From NCBI GenBank assembly GCA_041277045.1, contig JBGFSY010000001.1, positions 434,001 to 498,000 on the forward strand: a DNA stretch of 64,000 nt, read 5' to 3'. A program made the translations under genes and the position numbers. Below are positions 16,597-26,199 of the stretch, one piece after another (positions within the stretch are counted from its first letter, which is position 1; each line of letters starts with the position of its first letter). The notes beneath the pieces are model-generated. The model did no database searches. It saw only the letters and a program-made list of their open reading frames with translations, and was not told the DNA's origin. Origin of the DNA: Reddybacter sp041277045 (GTDB taxonomy: Bacteria > Pseudomonadota > Gammaproteobacteria > Pseudomonadales > Porticoccaceae).

Positions 16597-18174
16597 ATGG
16601 ATACTGACTTACTCAAAACCTTTTCCATCCATGTACTGGAGATTAGCGTACTGCTATTTGTCTTTGCATTGGGCCTTGGCGTGCTAGTTATCGCCTACCT
16701 TTATCTCGCCGACGTGACCCAAACCAAGCAGGCGATTCGAAAAAATTACCCTGTGGTCGGTCGATTTCGCTATTTTTTTGAACATATGGGCGAATTTTTT
16801 CGCCAGTATTTTTTCGCTCAGGATAGAGACGAGTTACCCTTTAATCGCGCTCAACGATCCTGGGCCTACCGGGCCGCCAAGAATGTTGATTCCACCGTCG
16901 CTTTTGGCTCCACCCGCTCACTCAATCAGCCCGGCGACATTCTCTATTTAAACGGTTTGTTTCCGACCTTGAGCGAAGATGCGCTACCAGCGGAACCGGT
17001 GACCATTGGCGCGGGCTACGCTGCCGAGCCTTACACTACGGCATCACTGGTGAATATCTCCGGCATGAGCTACGGCGCGCTATCGACACCTGCTGTGCGA
17101 GCATTGTCAGCCGGCGCAGCGCAGGCCGGTATCTGGATGAACACTGGTGAGGGCGGTCTGGCGCTTTATCATTTAGAGGGTGGCTGCGATATTGTTTTTC
17201 AAATCGGCACCGCAAAATACGGTGTGCGTACGCCTGATGGAAAACTGTCCGATGAAAAGCTCGAAGAGATCGCCGCGCACACCCAGGTACGGATGTTTGA
17301 ACTAAAAATGAGCCAGGGCGCTAAACCCGGTAAGGGCGGTATATTACCCGGCGTCAAGGTGACGGAAGAGATTGCAAAAATTCGCGGCATACCCGCTGGC
17401 AGCGATTCCATCAGCCCCAATGGTCATACGGATATTCGCAGCATCGATGAGCTACTCGACAAGATTTTTCATATTCGCACAGTGACCGGCAAACCCACTG
17501 GCTTTAAAAGCGTGATCGGCGATAGTCCCTGGCTGGATGACATGTGTGAAACCATCCACCGCCGCGGTTTAGAATATGCGCCGGACTTTATCTCCATCGA
17601 CAGTGCGGACGGTGGTAGCGGTGCCGCGCCGCAAAGTTTGATTGATTATATGGGGTTGCCCATTAAGTGCAGCCTGCCTCTGGTGGTCGATAAGCTGATC
17701 GAATACAACTTAAAAGATCGTATCAAAGTGATTACCTCCGGCAAGTTGATTAACCCGGCAGATGTGGCCTGGGCATTGAGCATGGGTGCGGATTTTGTCA
17801 CCTCGGCGCGGGGCTTTATGTTTGCCCTGGGCTGTATTCAGGCTTTGCAATGCAATAAAAACACCTGCCCTACCGACATCACCACCCACGATATTGTCTT
17901 GCAACGCGGACTCGACCCCACCGAAAAATCAGAGCGAGTGGCTAACTTTGCCAAAAACCTGGCTTACGAAGTGGGCGTGATTGCCCACTCCTGCGGTGTC
18001 GAGGAACCCCGCCAATTATCCCGCAAGCACGCGCACATTATTAATGCCCAGGGTATTCCCGAACCACTGGAGCAAGTCTTTCCCCTGCCAGATATTCGCC
18101 CGGAATACGCAAAAATACCCGTTGTGGAGGTGGATATTGCGCATTCAACCGTCACCCAGGAACCCTCATCATGA
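16597..18174 (+). CDS. FMN-binding glutamate-synthase-like protein
   Basis: 525-residue membrane-anchored protein with an FMN barrel like the central and FMN domains of glutamate synthase. One hydrophobic segment (about residues 8-35) precedes the barrel. Recognisable are LVNISGMSYGALSTPAVRAL, MNTGEGGLALYHL, SADGGSGAAPQSLIDYMG and, near the end, the iron-sulfur ligand set GCIQALQCNKNTCPTDI. The glutaminase domain and NADPH subunit are absent, so the true donor and acceptor are unknown. ATG 16597 is chosen because AGGAAG lies 11 bases before it; the frame remains open to 16465 without family similarity. Its stop overlaps the antiporter start by four bases. Confidence 0.88.
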   Translation: MDTDLLKTFSIHVLEISVLLFVFALGLGVLVIAYLYLADVTQTKQAIRKNYPVVGRFRYFFEHMGEFFRQYFFAQDRDELPFNRAQRSWAYRAAKNVDSTVAFGSTRSLNQPGDILYLNGLFPTLSEDALPAEPVTIGAGYAAEPYTTASLVNISGMSYGALSTPAVRALSAGAAQAGIWMNTGEGGLALYHLEGGCDIVFQIGTAKYGVRTPDGKLSDEKLEEIAAHTQVRMFELKMSQGAKPGKGGILPGVKVTEEIAKIRGIPAGSDSISPNGHTDIRSIDELLDKIFHIRTVTGKPTGFKSVIGDSPWLDDMCETIHRRGLEYAPDFISIDSADGGSGAAPQSLIDYMGLPIKCSLPLVVDKLIEYNLKDRIKVITSGKLINPADVAWALSMGADFVTSARGFMFALGCIQALQCNKNTCPTDITTHDIVLQRGLDPTEKSERVANFAKNLAYEVGVIAHSCGVEEPRQLSRKHAHIINAQGIPEPLEQVFPLPDIRPEYAKIPVVEVDIAHSTVTQEPSS

Positions 18175-19409
18175 TTCCCGAGTTAGTCGGTCAAATATTA
18201 TTACTCAGCGGCGCGGCCATTGTCGGCATGGTGGTTCATCGCCTGCTACGCCTTGATCTTACCCTGGCCTGCTTGGGTGTCGGCGTGCTGCTGGGGTGGG
18301 CCGTGCCCGCTCTGGGCATCGATACGGGCATACGCGCCCATAGCCTGAAAGATCTGGTGTTCTTTATCATTCTGCCAGTGCTGATATTTGAGGCGACCTG
18401 GCATCTCAACCCGACTTTGCTCAAGCGCTGGCTGAGCCCTATTCTAATTTTTGCAACGCTTGGCGTACTCATTAGTTGTTTTATTACTGCAGGTTTGGTT
18501 TACCTGGGCGTCGGTCATGCCACAGGGTTTCCCTGGATTGCAGCCTTGTTAACCGGGGCGATACTGGCAGCGACTGACCCCATTGCTGTGGTCTCACAAT
18601 TAAAGTCTATGAATACACCGGCAGACCTGGCGACTTTATTTGAGGGCGAAAGCCTGTTTAACGACGGTGCCGCAGTTGTGTTATTCGTGATTATTTTCAG
18701 TTTCGCCACCGGCGCCATGGCCGAGTCGTCCAATCACCTGATGTATTTCGCCACCGTTTTTCTGGGCGGCTTGATCTTTGGAGCCCTCTTAGGTTTGCTT
18801 GCAGCGATCATTATCTTATTGTTAGGCAAAGTCCCTGCGACCAGTGTTGTACTGGTTTTTACGGCGTTTGGGGGATTCTATCTGGCGGAAGAGGCACTGC
18901 ATGTATCCGGCATTATGACCATTGTCGCCAGTGCTCTGGTATCGCGACTTGCACTAAGAGAGCAGGAAACAACGTTTCTATCGGGCATTGCCGATACCTG
19001 GAACTGGCTCGGCCTGCTATTTAACAGCTTGTTATTTGTTCTCATGGGCCTGGTCATTACCTGGAGCATGTTTCAAGAACAATGGCCGGCAATGATTATT
19101 GCTATAGGTGCCGCACTCGCTGGCAGAGCCCTTGCCGTCGGCATTTGCGGCCTCTTAACAAAACCCATGTCGCGACCTATTTCTGGTGTCTGGCAAGTAC
19201 TGCTATTTTGGGGAGGGCTGCGTGGTGCCATTGCCATTGCCCTGGTGTTGTCACTGCCTGTAAGTTTGCCTTACTGGTGGACCCTACAGGCCATGGTATT
19301 TGGCGTGGTGATATTTAGCCTGTTAGTTCAAGGCCCTACGTTTAAAGCCTTAACACGGCACTTGGAAAGGACCCCCTTTAAAAATAATCCACCACCAGCA
19401 AGTGAGTAA
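18171..19409 (+). CDS. CPA1-type Na+/H+ antiporter
   Basis: Inner-membrane cation/proton antiporter of about twelve transmembrane segments and 412 residues. CPA1 landmarks: GAILAATDPIAVVSQLK (ATDP motif in TM5), FEGESLFNDGAAVVLFV (ESxxND motif in TM6) and LLFWGGLRGAIAIALVLSLP (conserved arginine). There is no long cytoplasmic C-terminal domain. The ATG overlaps the upstream FMN-protein stop (ATGA), so both are translated from one message. Ion preference cannot be read from sequence. Confidence 0.93.
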   Translation: MIPELVGQILLLSGAAIVGMVVHRLLRLDLTLACLGVGVLLGWAVPALGIDTGIRAHSLKDLVFFIILPVLIFEATWHLNPTLLKRWLSPILIFATLGVLISCFITAGLVYLGVGHATGFPWIAALLTGAILAATDPIAVVSQLKSMNTPADLATLFEGESLFNDGAAVVLFVIIFSFATGAMAESSNHLMYFATVFLGGLIFGALLGLLAAIIILLLGKVPATSVVLVFTAFGGFYLAEEALHVSGIMTIVASALVSRLALREQETTFLSGIADTWNWLGLLFNSLLFVLMGLVITWSMFQEQWPAMIIAIGAALAGRALAVGICGLLTKPMSRPISGVWQVLLFWGGLRGAIAIALVLSLPVSLPYWWTLQAMVFGVVIFSLLVQGPTFKALTRHLERTPFKNNPPPASE

Positions 19410-19492
19410 ACACGCAGGATGCCAATAGAGGAGGGCAGGGGGATTAATCTGGCCAGCGCTAAACCAAAGCCACCCCGCCCCCTAACAGGCCG

Positions 19493-20881
19493 CTAAAGCC
19501 GGTACAGCCCATTCAATGCCGCCATGCGATAGGCTTCGGCCATGGTCGGATAGTTAAACGTGGTGCTGACAAAATATTCTATCGTGTTGGCTTCCCCAGG
19601 CTGCTTCATTATCGCCTGACCAATGTGAATAATCTCAGCGGCCTGATAACCGAAGCAGTGAATGCCCAGAATTTCGAGGGTTTCGCGGTGAAAATAGATT
19701 TTCAGCATTCCCACGGGCTCACGTGCAATTTGCGCCCGCGCTAAATTTGCAAAGCTGGCCGTACCCACTTCGTAGGGAATGTTTTCAGCCGACAACTCTT
19801 TGCCCGTTTTACCTACCGAGCTGATCTCTGGAATGGTGTAAATACCCGTGGGCACATCATCCACAAAATAATTATCTTCCCCCAGCAGTGCTGCAGATGC
19901 CGCCCGTCCCTGGTCATAGGCCGCACTCGCCAAACTGGGCCAGCCGATCACATCACCGGCCGCGTAAATATCGGGGTTTGCTGTCTGATAGTGCTCGTTT
20001 ACTTCCAGCTGCCCTCTATGGTTGGTTGTCAGGTTTACCTTGTCGAGACCCAGATTGACAGTATTACCACTGCGGCCATTACACCAGAGCAGGGCATCCG
20101 CGCGAATGCGCTTGCCAGACTGCAGATGTAAAACGACGTTGTTATCCGAGGTTTCCAGTGCTTGAAACTCTTCGTTGTGATGAATTACCACCCGCTGATC
20201 TCGCAGGTGGTAACTCAGCGCATCAGAGATTTCACTGTCTAAAAAGGACAATAAACGGGCGTTGCTATCGACAAGATCCACCTTCAAGCCAAGCCCGGCA
20301 AATATTGAAGCATATTCACAACCAATGACACCGCCACCGTAGACAAGAATGCGCCTAGGCGTATGTTCCATAGACAGTATGGTGTCACTGTCATAAACCC
20401 TGGGGTGAGCGAAATCGACCCCTTCAGGGTGATAGGGCCGCGAGCCCGTTGCAATGACACACTTTTTATAAAAAATTAACTCCGACGAACCCTGCTTGGT
20501 TTCCACTTCGATACAGGCGTCGTCACGAAAAGTCGCCTGCCCAAAAATAATATCAATGCGGTTGCGGGCATACAGAGAAGTTCTCAGCTTAACCTGGCTT
20601 TCGATAATTTTTTCTGTGCGCTTTAACAAGCGAGGGAATGAAAACCAGCGCGGTTCACCGACATCACGAAACATACTATCGGAGTTGTAGCGAATGGTAT
20701 GTCGCACCGAATGCCTGAGGGCTTTAGAAGGAATAGTACCGAGATGGGCGCAGGAGCCACCCACTTCGTTCCTGTTTTCAATAATCGCAACACGGTTGCC
20801 ACGCTTCGACGCTCTCATCGCCGCGGCTTCACCCGCTGGGCCAGCGCCAATAATCACTAAATCATAACTACAGTTGGGCAT
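19493..20881 (-). CDS. sthA: Soluble pyridine nucleotide transhydrogenase
   Basis: FAD-containing enzyme that transfers hydride between NADPH and NAD+. The 462-residue product opens with the FAD motif VIIGAGPAGEAAAMRASKRG, then VGGSCAHLGTIPSKALRH. The second redox cysteine of the disulfide oxidoreductases is Thr here, as in known SthA proteins, which separates it from lipoamide dehydrogenase and glutathione reductase. A second GGGVIGCEYASIF motif binds NAD(P), and the dimerisation domain ends NYPTMAEAYRMAALNGL. A strong hairpin lies in its leader. Convergent with the antiporter gene. Confidence 0.96.
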   Translation of the reverse strand: MPNCSYDLVIIGAGPAGEAAAMRASKRGNRVAIIENRNEVGGSCAHLGTIPSKALRHSVRHTIRYNSDSMFRDVGEPRWFSFPRLLKRTEKIIESQVKLRTSLYARNRIDIIFGQATFRDDACIEVETKQGSSELIFYKKCVIATGSRPYHPEGVDFAHPRVYDSDTILSMEHTPRRILVYGGGVIGCEYASIFAGLGLKVDLVDSNARLLSFLDSEISDALSYHLRDQRVVIHHNEEFQALETSDNNVVLHLQSGKRIRADALLWCNGRSGNTVNLGLDKVNLTTNHRGQLEVNEHYQTANPDIYAAGDVIGWPSLASAAYDQGRAASAALLGEDNYFVDDVPTGIYTIPEISSVGKTGKELSAENIPYEVGTASFANLARAQIAREPVGMLKIYFHRETLEILGIHCFGYQAAEIIHIGQAIMKQPGEANTIEYFVSTTFNYPTMAEAYRMAALNGLYRL

Positions 20882-20907
20882 AAGATTCCTGTTTAAACAA
20901 CAAAGAG

Positions 20908-20930
20908 GGGGTATTCACGCTGAATACCCC
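20908..20930 (-). promoter_or_regulatory. Perfect 10-bp hairpin in the sthA leader
   Basis: GGGGTATTCA (20908-20917), loop CGC, TGAATACCCC (20921-20930), 27 bases ahead of the sthA start. On the sthA strand the downstream arm is followed by CTCTTTGTTGTTT, only loosely T-rich. It could be an attenuator, an mRNA-stability stem or an operator; sequence alone cannot decide. The rest of the stretch 20882-21231 holds one more inverted repeat (21101) and no convincing gene. Confidence 0.5.
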
Positions 20931-21100
20931 TGGAGACTCTACTCAAACCCGAGTGAAAGAGCTGAAGTTCGCCAAAGAAGAACCTAGCGCCATGCATCCC
21001 CCTGACAGTAGACAGCTGGCTGTCTCCCTTATAGCGCTCATAGCCCTTATGTAACATTTCTATTGCTGCCTTAAGAGTGGGCCACAACACTGAGCGTGAA

Positions 21101-21122
21101 CAGGGCAATTATATTTGCCCTG
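21101..21122. promoter_or_regulatory. Perfect 8-bp inverted repeat upstream of the MAPEG gene
   Basis: CAGGGCAA (21101-21108), spacer TTATAT, TTGCCCTG (21115-21122). It lies 109 bases upstream of the MAPEG start and in the divergent sthA/MAPEG region. No T-tract follows on either strand, so an operator-like site is favoured. Confidence 0.4.
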
Positions 21123-21231
21123 CCAAATTCCGGCTATGCCTTTTTACCAATGAGCTGCACATTTTTTAGGATTTACCTCCATAGATCCTTCACGTAGCAT
21201 GTTGGCCTTCAATCCAATAGAGATAACAATA

Positions 21232-21660
21232 ATGAATACACCTGACATGCTTACCATGAACTCAGCCCTTGTCGCGCTCGCAGGCTTTGCTGGCTGGACA
21301 ATACTACTTCTATTAACCGTCGCTAATTTGCGTGTGGCAAATTTCCTCACCGGCAAAAAAGCCATTAATGCCTTTTCACCCACTGGTGACGACCTGCCCG
21401 GTTTCGGCCAGCGTGTGACTCGCGCCCATTTAAACTGTGTCGAGAACCTGCCGGTTTTTGCCGCACTGGTCGCTGCCGCTGGCCTTTCGGGACAATTTTC
21501 AATAATGGAAAGCACGGTGATGTACGTGCTTTACGCCCGTATCGGCCAATCGGTCGTCCATATGATTTCCACTGCACCTCTGGTGGTTTGGGTGAGAGCC
21601 ACGTTTTTCTTTGTACAAGTTTTTTTGATGGCCTGGTATGCCATTCAGCTGGTTTTCTAA
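21232..21660 (+). CDS. MAPEG family membrane protein
   Basis: 142-residue integral membrane protein of the MAPEG superfamily (glutathione- and eicosanoid-linked enzymes). Four hydrophobic helices are expected. Landmarks are FGQRVTRAHLNCVENLPVFA, the conserved RAHxNxxEN motif that contributes glutathione binding in relatives, and ARIGQSVVHMIS. ATG 21232 is chosen from the length of family N-termini and a GAG upstream; an in-frame start at 21199 also exists. Bacterial members of this subgroup have no established substrate. Confidence 0.9.
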   Translation: MNTPDMLTMNSALVALAGFAGWTILLLLTVANLRVANFLTGKKAINAFSPTGDDLPGFGQRVTRAHLNCVENLPVFAALVAAAGLSGQFSIMESTVMYVLYARIGQSVVHMISTAPLVVWVRATFFFVQVFLMAWYAIQLVF

Positions 21661-21815
21661 CAAACTGCCAAATAAGATGAGTGGTGCGCTTGCAACATCG
21701 AAGGGGTGAGCGCCGCATTTCTTACTTCCAAGCTCTCACATTAGTGGTTATTAAAAACGGGCAGGAATAACTATCCCAGGCAACTTAACCAAAAGCGCCT
21801 TTGCGAGCCCGCTCA

Positions 21816-23024
21816 ATGTTTGAAAACGCCCTGCTACTTGGTGTTGCCTGTATTATTGCCGCACTGCTGTTTCATCCAAAAGTACGTCTTTCTCGCAATT
21901 GGCGGGCGACGGTAACACCCCTGGCATCGATTATTGGCAGCGGCTTTTTAGTCGCGGCCCCCCTCCTGTCTCACGCTGTTAATGGCTGGGCCTTTTTTGC
22001 CATGGCCGGCATTGTTTTGCTGGCCTACGGTATTGGCGAGGTCATTCGCTTTAATATCCGCCACGCCGAACCCCTGTTAAACAGTCCGCAGGCACCACCT
22101 TTACTACTCAACATGGAGCGTCTTTCCGGGCTGGCTTTAAGCGTCGCCTATGTCATTTCAGTCGCCTTTTATTTGCGTTTGCTGGCATCCTTTCTGTTGC
22201 ACGCCATGGAAATTGAGAGCGACTTTTACGCCAACTTACTGACTACCGGCGTACTCGTTAGCATTGCTTTGATCGGGCTTTGGCGCGGACTGGAGGGGCT
22301 GGAGAACCTGGAAGAGTGGGCCGTTAATATCAAACTGGCTATCATCGCCGCGGTGTTATTGGGCTTGCTTAACTTCGACCTCAACTGGCTGGCTCAGCCT
22401 GAAAACCCAATCAACTACACGCCGCTGGCAGACTGGCCTCATTCTATGCGCCTGTTGGCCGGCATATTACTGATCGTGCAGGGTTTTGAAACCTCGCGCT
22501 ATTTGGGCGCTGAGTACGATGCAAACACCCGCATCCGCACCATGCGTTATGCCCAGCTACTTTCGGCAGCTATCTATTTACTCTTTATTGGCCTTTCCCT
22601 GCCCCTACTCAATGGTTATCAGGAGCCCCGCAGCGAAACTGCCATTATCACGCTATCGGCAATGGTCTCACCCATATTACCGGCTATGCTGATTGTCGCA
22701 GCAGTGATGAGTCAGTTTAGCGCTGCGGTTGCCGATACGGCGGGTTCGGGCGGCCTTTTATCAGAATTCAGCCGTCGACATTTAAGCCCACGTTTGGGCT
22801 ATATTTTTGTCGTAACACTGGCCATCGTTTTAATTTGGTCGGCCAATATCTTTGAAATTATCACCATCGCCTCGCGGGCCTTCGCCGCTTACTACCTGCT
22901 GCAATGCCTAGTCGCACTGAGTATTAATTACCGCCGCAGGCACTGGCTGCAAAGCACGGGGGTTATATTCATTGCCAGTCTATTACTACTGGTTCTATTA
23001 TTTGCCATACCCGACGGGCCATAG
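21816..23024 (+). CDS. APC-superfamily permease-like membrane protein
   Basis: 402-residue polytopic protein with about ten to eleven membrane segments. The N-terminal VTPLASIIGSGFLVAAPLL resembles the unwound first helix of amino-acid/polyamine transporters (SxxxGSGF), and later GFETSRYLGAEYD resembles the FxGFE-type TM6 motif. I therefore place it in the APC superfamily, as a divergent member. No clear ribosome-binding site precedes ATG 21816. Substrate unknown; genes on either side do not clarify it. Function as a transporter is inferred from the fold only. Confidence 0.7.
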   Translation: MFENALLLGVACIIAALLFHPKVRLSRNWRATVTPLASIIGSGFLVAAPLLSHAVNGWAFFAMAGIVLLAYGIGEVIRFNIRHAEPLLNSPQAPPLLLNMERLSGLALSVAYVISVAFYLRLLASFLLHAMEIESDFYANLLTTGVLVSIALIGLWRGLEGLENLEEWAVNIKLAIIAAVLLGLLNFDLNWLAQPENPINYTPLADWPHSMRLLAGILLIVQGFETSRYLGAEYDANTRIRTMRYAQLLSAAIYLLFIGLSLPLLNGYQEPRSETAIITLSAMVSPILPAMLIVAAVMSQFSAAVADTAGSGGLLSEFSRRHLSPRLGYIFVVTLAIVLIWSANIFEIITIASRAFAAYYLLQCLVALSINYRRRHWLQSTGVIFIASLLLLVLLFAIPDGP

Positions 23025-23111
23025 TTTATTCAAACAGGGCTTGATGAATCGCAGTTGCTCTTCGCCCCGTGCGTGATAGGCTGAAAAGGTCGATGACAAG
23101 TGCAAAACAAA

Positions 23112-24248
23112 ATGAAAAAAAATCTGCTAATCGTCGTATCTATTTTTGTCGTGGCTGCCATTTACTGGCAACTCAAGCGTGAAGAGTTTATTGCCGTCAG
23201 GTTGACGAAAGTCGAACAAGGGCGGGTCGAGGCCACGGCTGCCAATACACGCGCAGGCACCATCAAAGCCTGCCAACGCTCACGCCTGTCGATGCCCATC
23301 GGCGGACAGGTTACCGACTTATTAGTCGACGAGGGCGATCGGGTTGAAAAGGGTCAGATACTTATTCAATTGTGGAGTGATGATCAACAGGCCCGCGTTG
23401 CCGAAGCTAACACCCGCGTCACCGCCGCTCATGAAAGCGTCAAAGAGAGCTGCCATAACGCCGCACTCGATGCCCGAGAATTAAAGCGTAAGCAAGGCTT
23501 GGTGGCGAAAAAGCTGGTCTCCGAAGAAGCCCTGGACACAGCCCAAACCCGTGCCTACGTTTCATCCTTTGCCTGCGCCAAAGCCCGTGCCGGGGTTGAA
23601 ACGGCCCAGGCGACACTGGCCCTGCAAACGGCCCTGTTTGAGAAAACACGCCTGCGCGCGCCCTTTGCCGGAGTGGTCGCCGAAATTAACGGTGAAGTCG
23701 GCGAGTACATCACCCCTTCGCCACCGGGCATCGCTACACCCCCTGCCGTCGACTTAATCGCCCTCGGCTGCCTCTATGTGTCGGCACCGATTGACGAGGT
23801 AGATGCCGCCGCTATCGCATTAAATATGCCCGCACGCATCAGCCTCGACGCTTTTCGCGGACAGGCTTTTAACGGCCACGTCAGCCGTATCGCGCCCTAC
23901 GTTAAAGAGCTTGAAAAGCAGGCCCGCACCGTCGATGTAGAAGTGGCCTTTGACGCCCTCCCCGATAAGCTCACCCTGCTAATTGGTTATAGCGCCGATA
24001 TTGAAATCATCCTCAGCCAGCGCGAGAGCGCCCTGCGCATCCCCACTGAAACGGTAATTGATGGCAACCGAGTATTGCTCTTCGACGCCACGACAGGGCT
24101 GCTCGGCTACCGACAGTTTAAGCCCGGACTCAGCAACTGGACATCGACGGAGGTTGTGGAGGGGCTCAGTGAGGGCGATGACATATTGTTGTCCCTCGAT
24201 ACGGAGGGGGCTGTCGATGGTGCCTTGGTCACACCTGTCTCGCCGTGA
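23112..24248 (+). CDS. HlyD-family periplasmic adaptor of an ABC exporter
   Basis: 378-residue membrane-fusion protein. One N-terminal membrane segment (about residues 5-20) is followed by a lipoyl-like half (GGQVTDLLVDEGDRVEKGQI), a helical hairpin of about 90 residues, the second lipoyl half (RLRAPFAGVVAEINGEVGEY) and a beta-barrel domain. Unusually it has cysteines on both arms of the hairpin (ESCHN and SFACAKA). ATG 23112 is preferred over a GTG at 23100. It is the first gene of a four-gene exporter operon; the ATPase start lies 25 bases downstream. Confidence 0.9.
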   Translation: MKKNLLIVVSIFVVAAIYWQLKREEFIAVRLTKVEQGRVEATAANTRAGTIKACQRSRLSMPIGGQVTDLLVDEGDRVEKGQILIQLWSDDQQARVAEANTRVTAAHESVKESCHNAALDARELKRKQGLVAKKLVSEEALDTAQTRAYVSSFACAKARAGVETAQATLALQTALFEKTRLRAPFAGVVAEINGEVGEYITPSPPGIATPPAVDLIALGCLYVSAPIDEVDAAAIALNMPARISLDAFRGQAFNGHVSRIAPYVKELEKQARTVDVEVAFDALPDKLTLLIGYSADIEIILSQRESALRIPTETVIDGNRVLLFDATTGLLGYRQFKPGLSNWTSTEVVEGLSEGDDILLSLDTEGAVDGALVTPVSP

Positions 24249-24272
24249 TGAATATTATTGGCGTAAAAGGCC

Positions 24273-24974
24273 ATGATTGAACTGCGGCAACTGTGCCGCA
24301 GTTTCCAGATTGGCGACCAATGTGTTCACGCCCTCGAGCATATCGATCTAAAAATAGAGCGCGGTGAATACCTGTCGGTGATGGGTCCCTCGGGCTCGGG
24401 CAAATCCACCCTGCTCAATATACTTGGTTTACTGGACACCCCCAGCTGCGGCGAATACCTGCTCAATCAAGCCGCAACCAGCCAGCTCAGTGAAGAAGGG
24501 CGAGCCACTTTGCGTCGCGAGCACATCGGCTTTGTCTTTCAAAGTTACCATTTAATCCCCCGGCTCACGGCGCGGGAAAATATTGAGCTGCCCCTCATCC
24601 TCGCCGGCATGGCGCCCAAACAGCGCAAGCCCCTGGTCGACAAAGTGCTTACTCGCCTGGCCCTGACGGACCGCGCCGCCCACGCACCCAACCAGTTATC
24701 GGGCGGCCAGCGCCAGCGCGTTGCCATTGGTCGCGCCATCGTCATGAAGCCACAGTTGCTGCTCGCCGATGAACCCACCGGCAATCTTGACTCGGTCTCG
24801 GGCAGGGAGGTCATCGAGCTACTCGAAGAACTCAACGACGAGGGTATTACCCTACTGGTTGTTACCCACGACCAAAGTATTGGCGAGCGGGCCAGACGCG
24901 AGCTGAAAATGATTGATGGTCGCATTGCCAGTGATAGCGCGAATAATACAGTCGCTACCAGTACCGCCCCCTGA
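24273..24974 (+). CDS. ABC exporter ATPase (MacB/LolD type)
   Basis: 233-residue ATPase that powers the adjacent permeases. Visible motifs in order: Walker A GPSGSGKST (about residue 40), Q-loop FQSYHLIPRL, signature NQLSGGQRQRV, Walker B LLLADEPTGNLDS and the switch histidine VVTHD. Sequence resembles the type VII (MacB/LolD/FtsE-like) exporters. No transmembrane part is fused, unlike MacB itself. The next permease begins four bases after its stop. Confidence 0.95.
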   Translation: MIELRQLCRSFQIGDQCVHALEHIDLKIERGEYLSVMGPSGSGKSTLLNILGLLDTPSCGEYLLNQAATSQLSEEGRATLRREHIGFVFQSYHLIPRLTARENIELPLILAGMAPKQRKPLVDKVLTRLALTDRAAHAPNQLSGGQRQRVAIGRAIVMKPQLLLADEPTGNLDSVSGREVIELLEELNDEGITLLVVTHDQSIGERARRELKMIDGRIASDSANNTVATSTAP

Positions 24975-24978
24975 ACCC

Positions 24979-26199
24979 ATGCGCACCGCCGACTTTATCG
25001 CCTTCAACCTGAAACTGATCGAGCGTCAGCGCCTGCGCTCGGCCATGTTGCTGGCCGCCATCGCCATTAGCGTGATGGCCATTAATTTGCTCACCGGCAT
25101 TGGCGAGGGCGGCAAGCAGTTTGTCCTCGGCGAATTCAACCTGCTGGGCAAAAACGTGTTGATAATGCTGCCGGGCAAGAAGGAAACCACGGGGGGCATT
25201 CCGCCGTTAACCGGCGAGGCCACCCGCGATCTCACCCTGCGCGATGCCGAGGCCATCGCCCGGCTGGGCAATGTGTCGGCGGTGGCACCGCTGATAGCCG
25301 GTAAAATGGAAATATCCCACGACAAGTTGAGCCGCGAGGCCTTTACCATTGGCAGCAACCGTGCCTTCTTTGACATTCGCCAGCTCGAGGTGGCTCAGGG
25401 TAAAGCCTTGCCACAACTCCCCTTCGAGCAAAGTCAGGCGGTTTGCGTGATTGGTAGCAAGTTGCGCAAAGCACTGTTCGGCACTAAACCCGCCCTCGGC
25501 CAATGGTTGCGCGCCAGTGACAACCGCTTTCGGGTCATCGGCATTCTCAAAGACAAGGGTGAGGGCCTGGGTTTTGATATGAACGAGGCGATCATCGTGC
25601 CGGTGGCCAACGCCCAGGCCTTGTTTAACCAGGCCGGTTTATTTCGGGTTTTTATTGAATTGCGCAGCCTCGATGGTTTGCAGAAATCACAACAGCGAAT
25701 TATCGCCCTGCTCAAAGAACGTCACGAAGGTGAGGAGGATGTGACCATTATTACCCAGAACTCCCTGCTTTCAGCCTTCGAAAATATCCTCAACACTCTG
25801 ACGCTGGCGGTCGCCGGTATCGCCGGCATTAGCATGCTGGTGGCGGGCATACTGATTATGAACGTGTCGCTGATCGCCGTGAGCCAGCGCACCCGTGAGA
25901 TTGGCCTGCTCAAAGCACTGGGCTGCCCGGCGCGTACCGTGGCGCTGATCTTTCTCAGCGAAGCCAGCATAATGGCGCTGAGCGGGGCACTACTTGGCAT
26001 CGTGATTAGCGAGCTCTTGTTGTATGTGGCGCGGGGACTCTACCCAACGATTCCCTTCACCACCCCCCTTTGGGCTCAACTCGGCTCGGCGCTGATTGCC
26101 ACGGCGACAGCCCTGCTGTTCGCCGCAATTCCCGCGCACAAGGCCGCCAATATGGCCCCGGTCGATGCCCTCCTCGACAAGAAAGCGAGGCAGGCATGA
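24979..26199 (+). CDS. ABC exporter permease 1 (MacB/FtsX fold)
   Basis: 406-residue type VII permease: TM1 near residues 20-40, a large periplasmic MacB-like domain (about 45-270) and three C-terminal membrane segments with the conserved SQRTREIGLLKALGCPARTV coupling segment. ATG 24979 directly follows the ATPase stop; the longer frame to 24913 lies inside that gene. Its stop overlaps the start of a second, related permease (ATGA), so the transporter is probably a heterodimer. Cargo is unknown. Confidence 0.92.
   Translation: MRTADFIAFNLKLIERQRLRSAMLLAAIAISVMAINLLTGIGEGGKQFVLGEFNLLGKNVLIMLPGKKETTGGIPPLTGEATRDLTLRDAEAIARLGNVSAVAPLIAGKMEISHDKLSREAFTIGSNRAFFDIRQLEVAQGKALPQLPFEQSQAVCVIGSKLRKALFGTKPALGQWLRASDNRFRVIGILKDKGEGLGFDMNEAIIVPVANAQALFNQAGLFRVFIELRSLDGLQKSQQRIIALLKERHEGEEDVTIITQNSLLSAFENILNTLTLAVAGIAGISMLVAGILIMNVSLIAVSQRTREIGLLKALGCPARTVALIFLSEASIMALSGALLGIVISELLLYVARGLYPTIPFTTPLWAQLGSALIATATALLFAAIPAHKAANMAPVDALLDKKARQA

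Noticed and set aside
20893..21108. Minus-strand ORF of 71 codons between sthA and the MAPEG gene
   Set aside because: It spans both inverted repeats, has no recognisable domain or ribosome-binding site, and looks like chance reading.
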